DNA of 5,664 nt from Flavobacteriales bacterium UBA1995 (GTDB lineage: Bacteria > Bacteroidota > Bacteroidia > Flavobacteriales_D > Sanyastnellaceae): assembly GCA_002336475.1 (NCBI GenBank), contig DDCX01000087.1, forward strand, positions 1 to 5,664, read 5' to 3'. The translations under genes and the position numbers were made by a program. Positions 5,276 through 5,664 of the stretch are shown in pieces; the stretch's first letter is position 1; each line of letters opens with the position of its first letter. The notes under the pieces are model-generated. The model was not told the DNA's origin. It saw nothing but the letters and a program-made list of their open reading frames with translations, and did no database searches.

Positions 5276-5664
5276 TGGCGCGTCGGGCAATCCGGCGCAG
5301 CAGGCCGGGTGCAAAGCGCCCGAGCCAGTAGCCGAGTACTTCTTTTTTGCCAGGGGTGACCAGCGCTTTGTTGCGGTCGATGCCCCGCAAGATGACGGCG
5401 GCACACTGCTCGGCCGTGATGCCCTGTGCGGTGGCGTCATCCATGGTGCCTTGCGGCGAGCCATTTCCGGTGAGTGCGTTGAGCGATATGGCCGTCTGAA
5501 CAAAGCCGGGGGCCACCATGGTGACGCGAATGCCATCGTTGTGGTGCTCAGCCCTGAGGGCCTCGAACCAGCCGTGCATGGCATGCTTGGCGCCTGCATA
5601 TCCCGACCTGAGCGGGGCCGAAAACAAGCCCATCAAACTCGTGACCACGGCAAAATGACCGCCG
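5265..5664 (-). CDS. Short-chain dehydrogenase/reductase (SDR), DHRS7B-like, partial
   Basis: Only the last 132 codons are in the window; the coding frame runs off the right edge, so the N-terminal nucleotide-binding half (TGxxxGxG and NNAG motifs) is not seen. The visible part begins GGHFAVVTSLMG and holds the catalytic Ser (in VVTS), then Tyr and Lys of YAGAK with the usual 13-residue Ser-Tyr spacing, followed by RVTMVAPGFVQT after the sixth strand. The segment SLNALTGNGSPQGTMDD and the ending APGLLRRIARRAK resemble the DHRS7/DHRS7B branch of classical SDRs, so an NAD(P)H-dependent carbonyl or lipid-type reductase is likely; the substrate is unknown. A GTG at 5646-5648 should not be taken as the start, because conserved sequence continues upstream of it. 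It converges on the methyltransferase gene and is not part of that operon. Confidence 0.9.
   Translation of the reverse strand, partial: GGHFAVVTSLMGLFSAPLRSGYAGAKHAMHGWFEALRAEHHNDGIRVTMVAPGFVQTAISLNALTGNGSPQGTMDDATAQGITAEQCAAVILRGIDRNKALVTPGKKEVLGYWLGRFAPGLLRRIARRAKVT

Noticed and set aside
1..5664. CRISPR array, insertion sequence, tRNA or rRNA
   Set aside because: No spaced direct repeats, transposase motifs, terminal repeats, or tRNA/rRNA-like stretches were seen; base composition looks even across the window.

Overview
The window looks like a chromosomal segment of a member of the Bacteroidota, probably a Flavobacteriales-type lineage with fairly high GC (mid to upper 50s percent by eye). 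This rests on three things. The two permeases closely match the MacB-type permease pairs familiar from that phylum. An exact TAnnTTTG box, the -7 element of Bacteroidota promoters, lies just ahead of the first gene. There are no Shine-Dalgarno sites at the gene starts. The lineage is an inference; no rRNA or marker gene is present.

Bases 1-146 are the boundary with an upstream transcription unit. They hold the possible last 23 codons of another gene (or the 3' end of a structured RNA), a perfect 9-bp inverted repeat, a strong Rho-independent terminator flanked by A and T runs, and the promoter box. Bases 147-5262 form one tight five-gene operon on the + strand: an ABC ATPase (147-866), two different MacB/FtsX-type permeases (866-2089 and 2086-3354), a HlyD/MacA-type periplasmic adaptor (3368-4471) and an ICMT/PEMT-fold membrane methyltransferase (4471-5262). 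Three of the four junctions overlap (TGATG, ATGA, TGATG) and the fourth has a 13-base gap. Bases 5265-5664 are the 3' half of a short-chain dehydrogenase/reductase on the - strand, converging on the operon with only two bases between the stop codons.

The first four genes together make an inner-membrane, MacAB-like, ATP-driven machine that works on substrates in the periplasm or membrane and hands them through the adaptor to an outer-membrane TolC-type channel. No channel gene is in the window. The fifth gene resembles bacterial lipid/phosphate methyltransferases of the isoprenylcysteine methyltransferase family, with the Leptospira lipid A phosphate methyltransferase LmtA as the closest precedent I can name. 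Its overlap with the adaptor gene suggests an envelope role shared with the pump, for example export plus surface modification. The substrate cannot be read from sequence.

All families here are known. I found no clear sign of a wholly new system. The points most worth a second look are the pump-methyltransferase coupling, the apparently leaderless promoter arrangement and the structured 5' segment.
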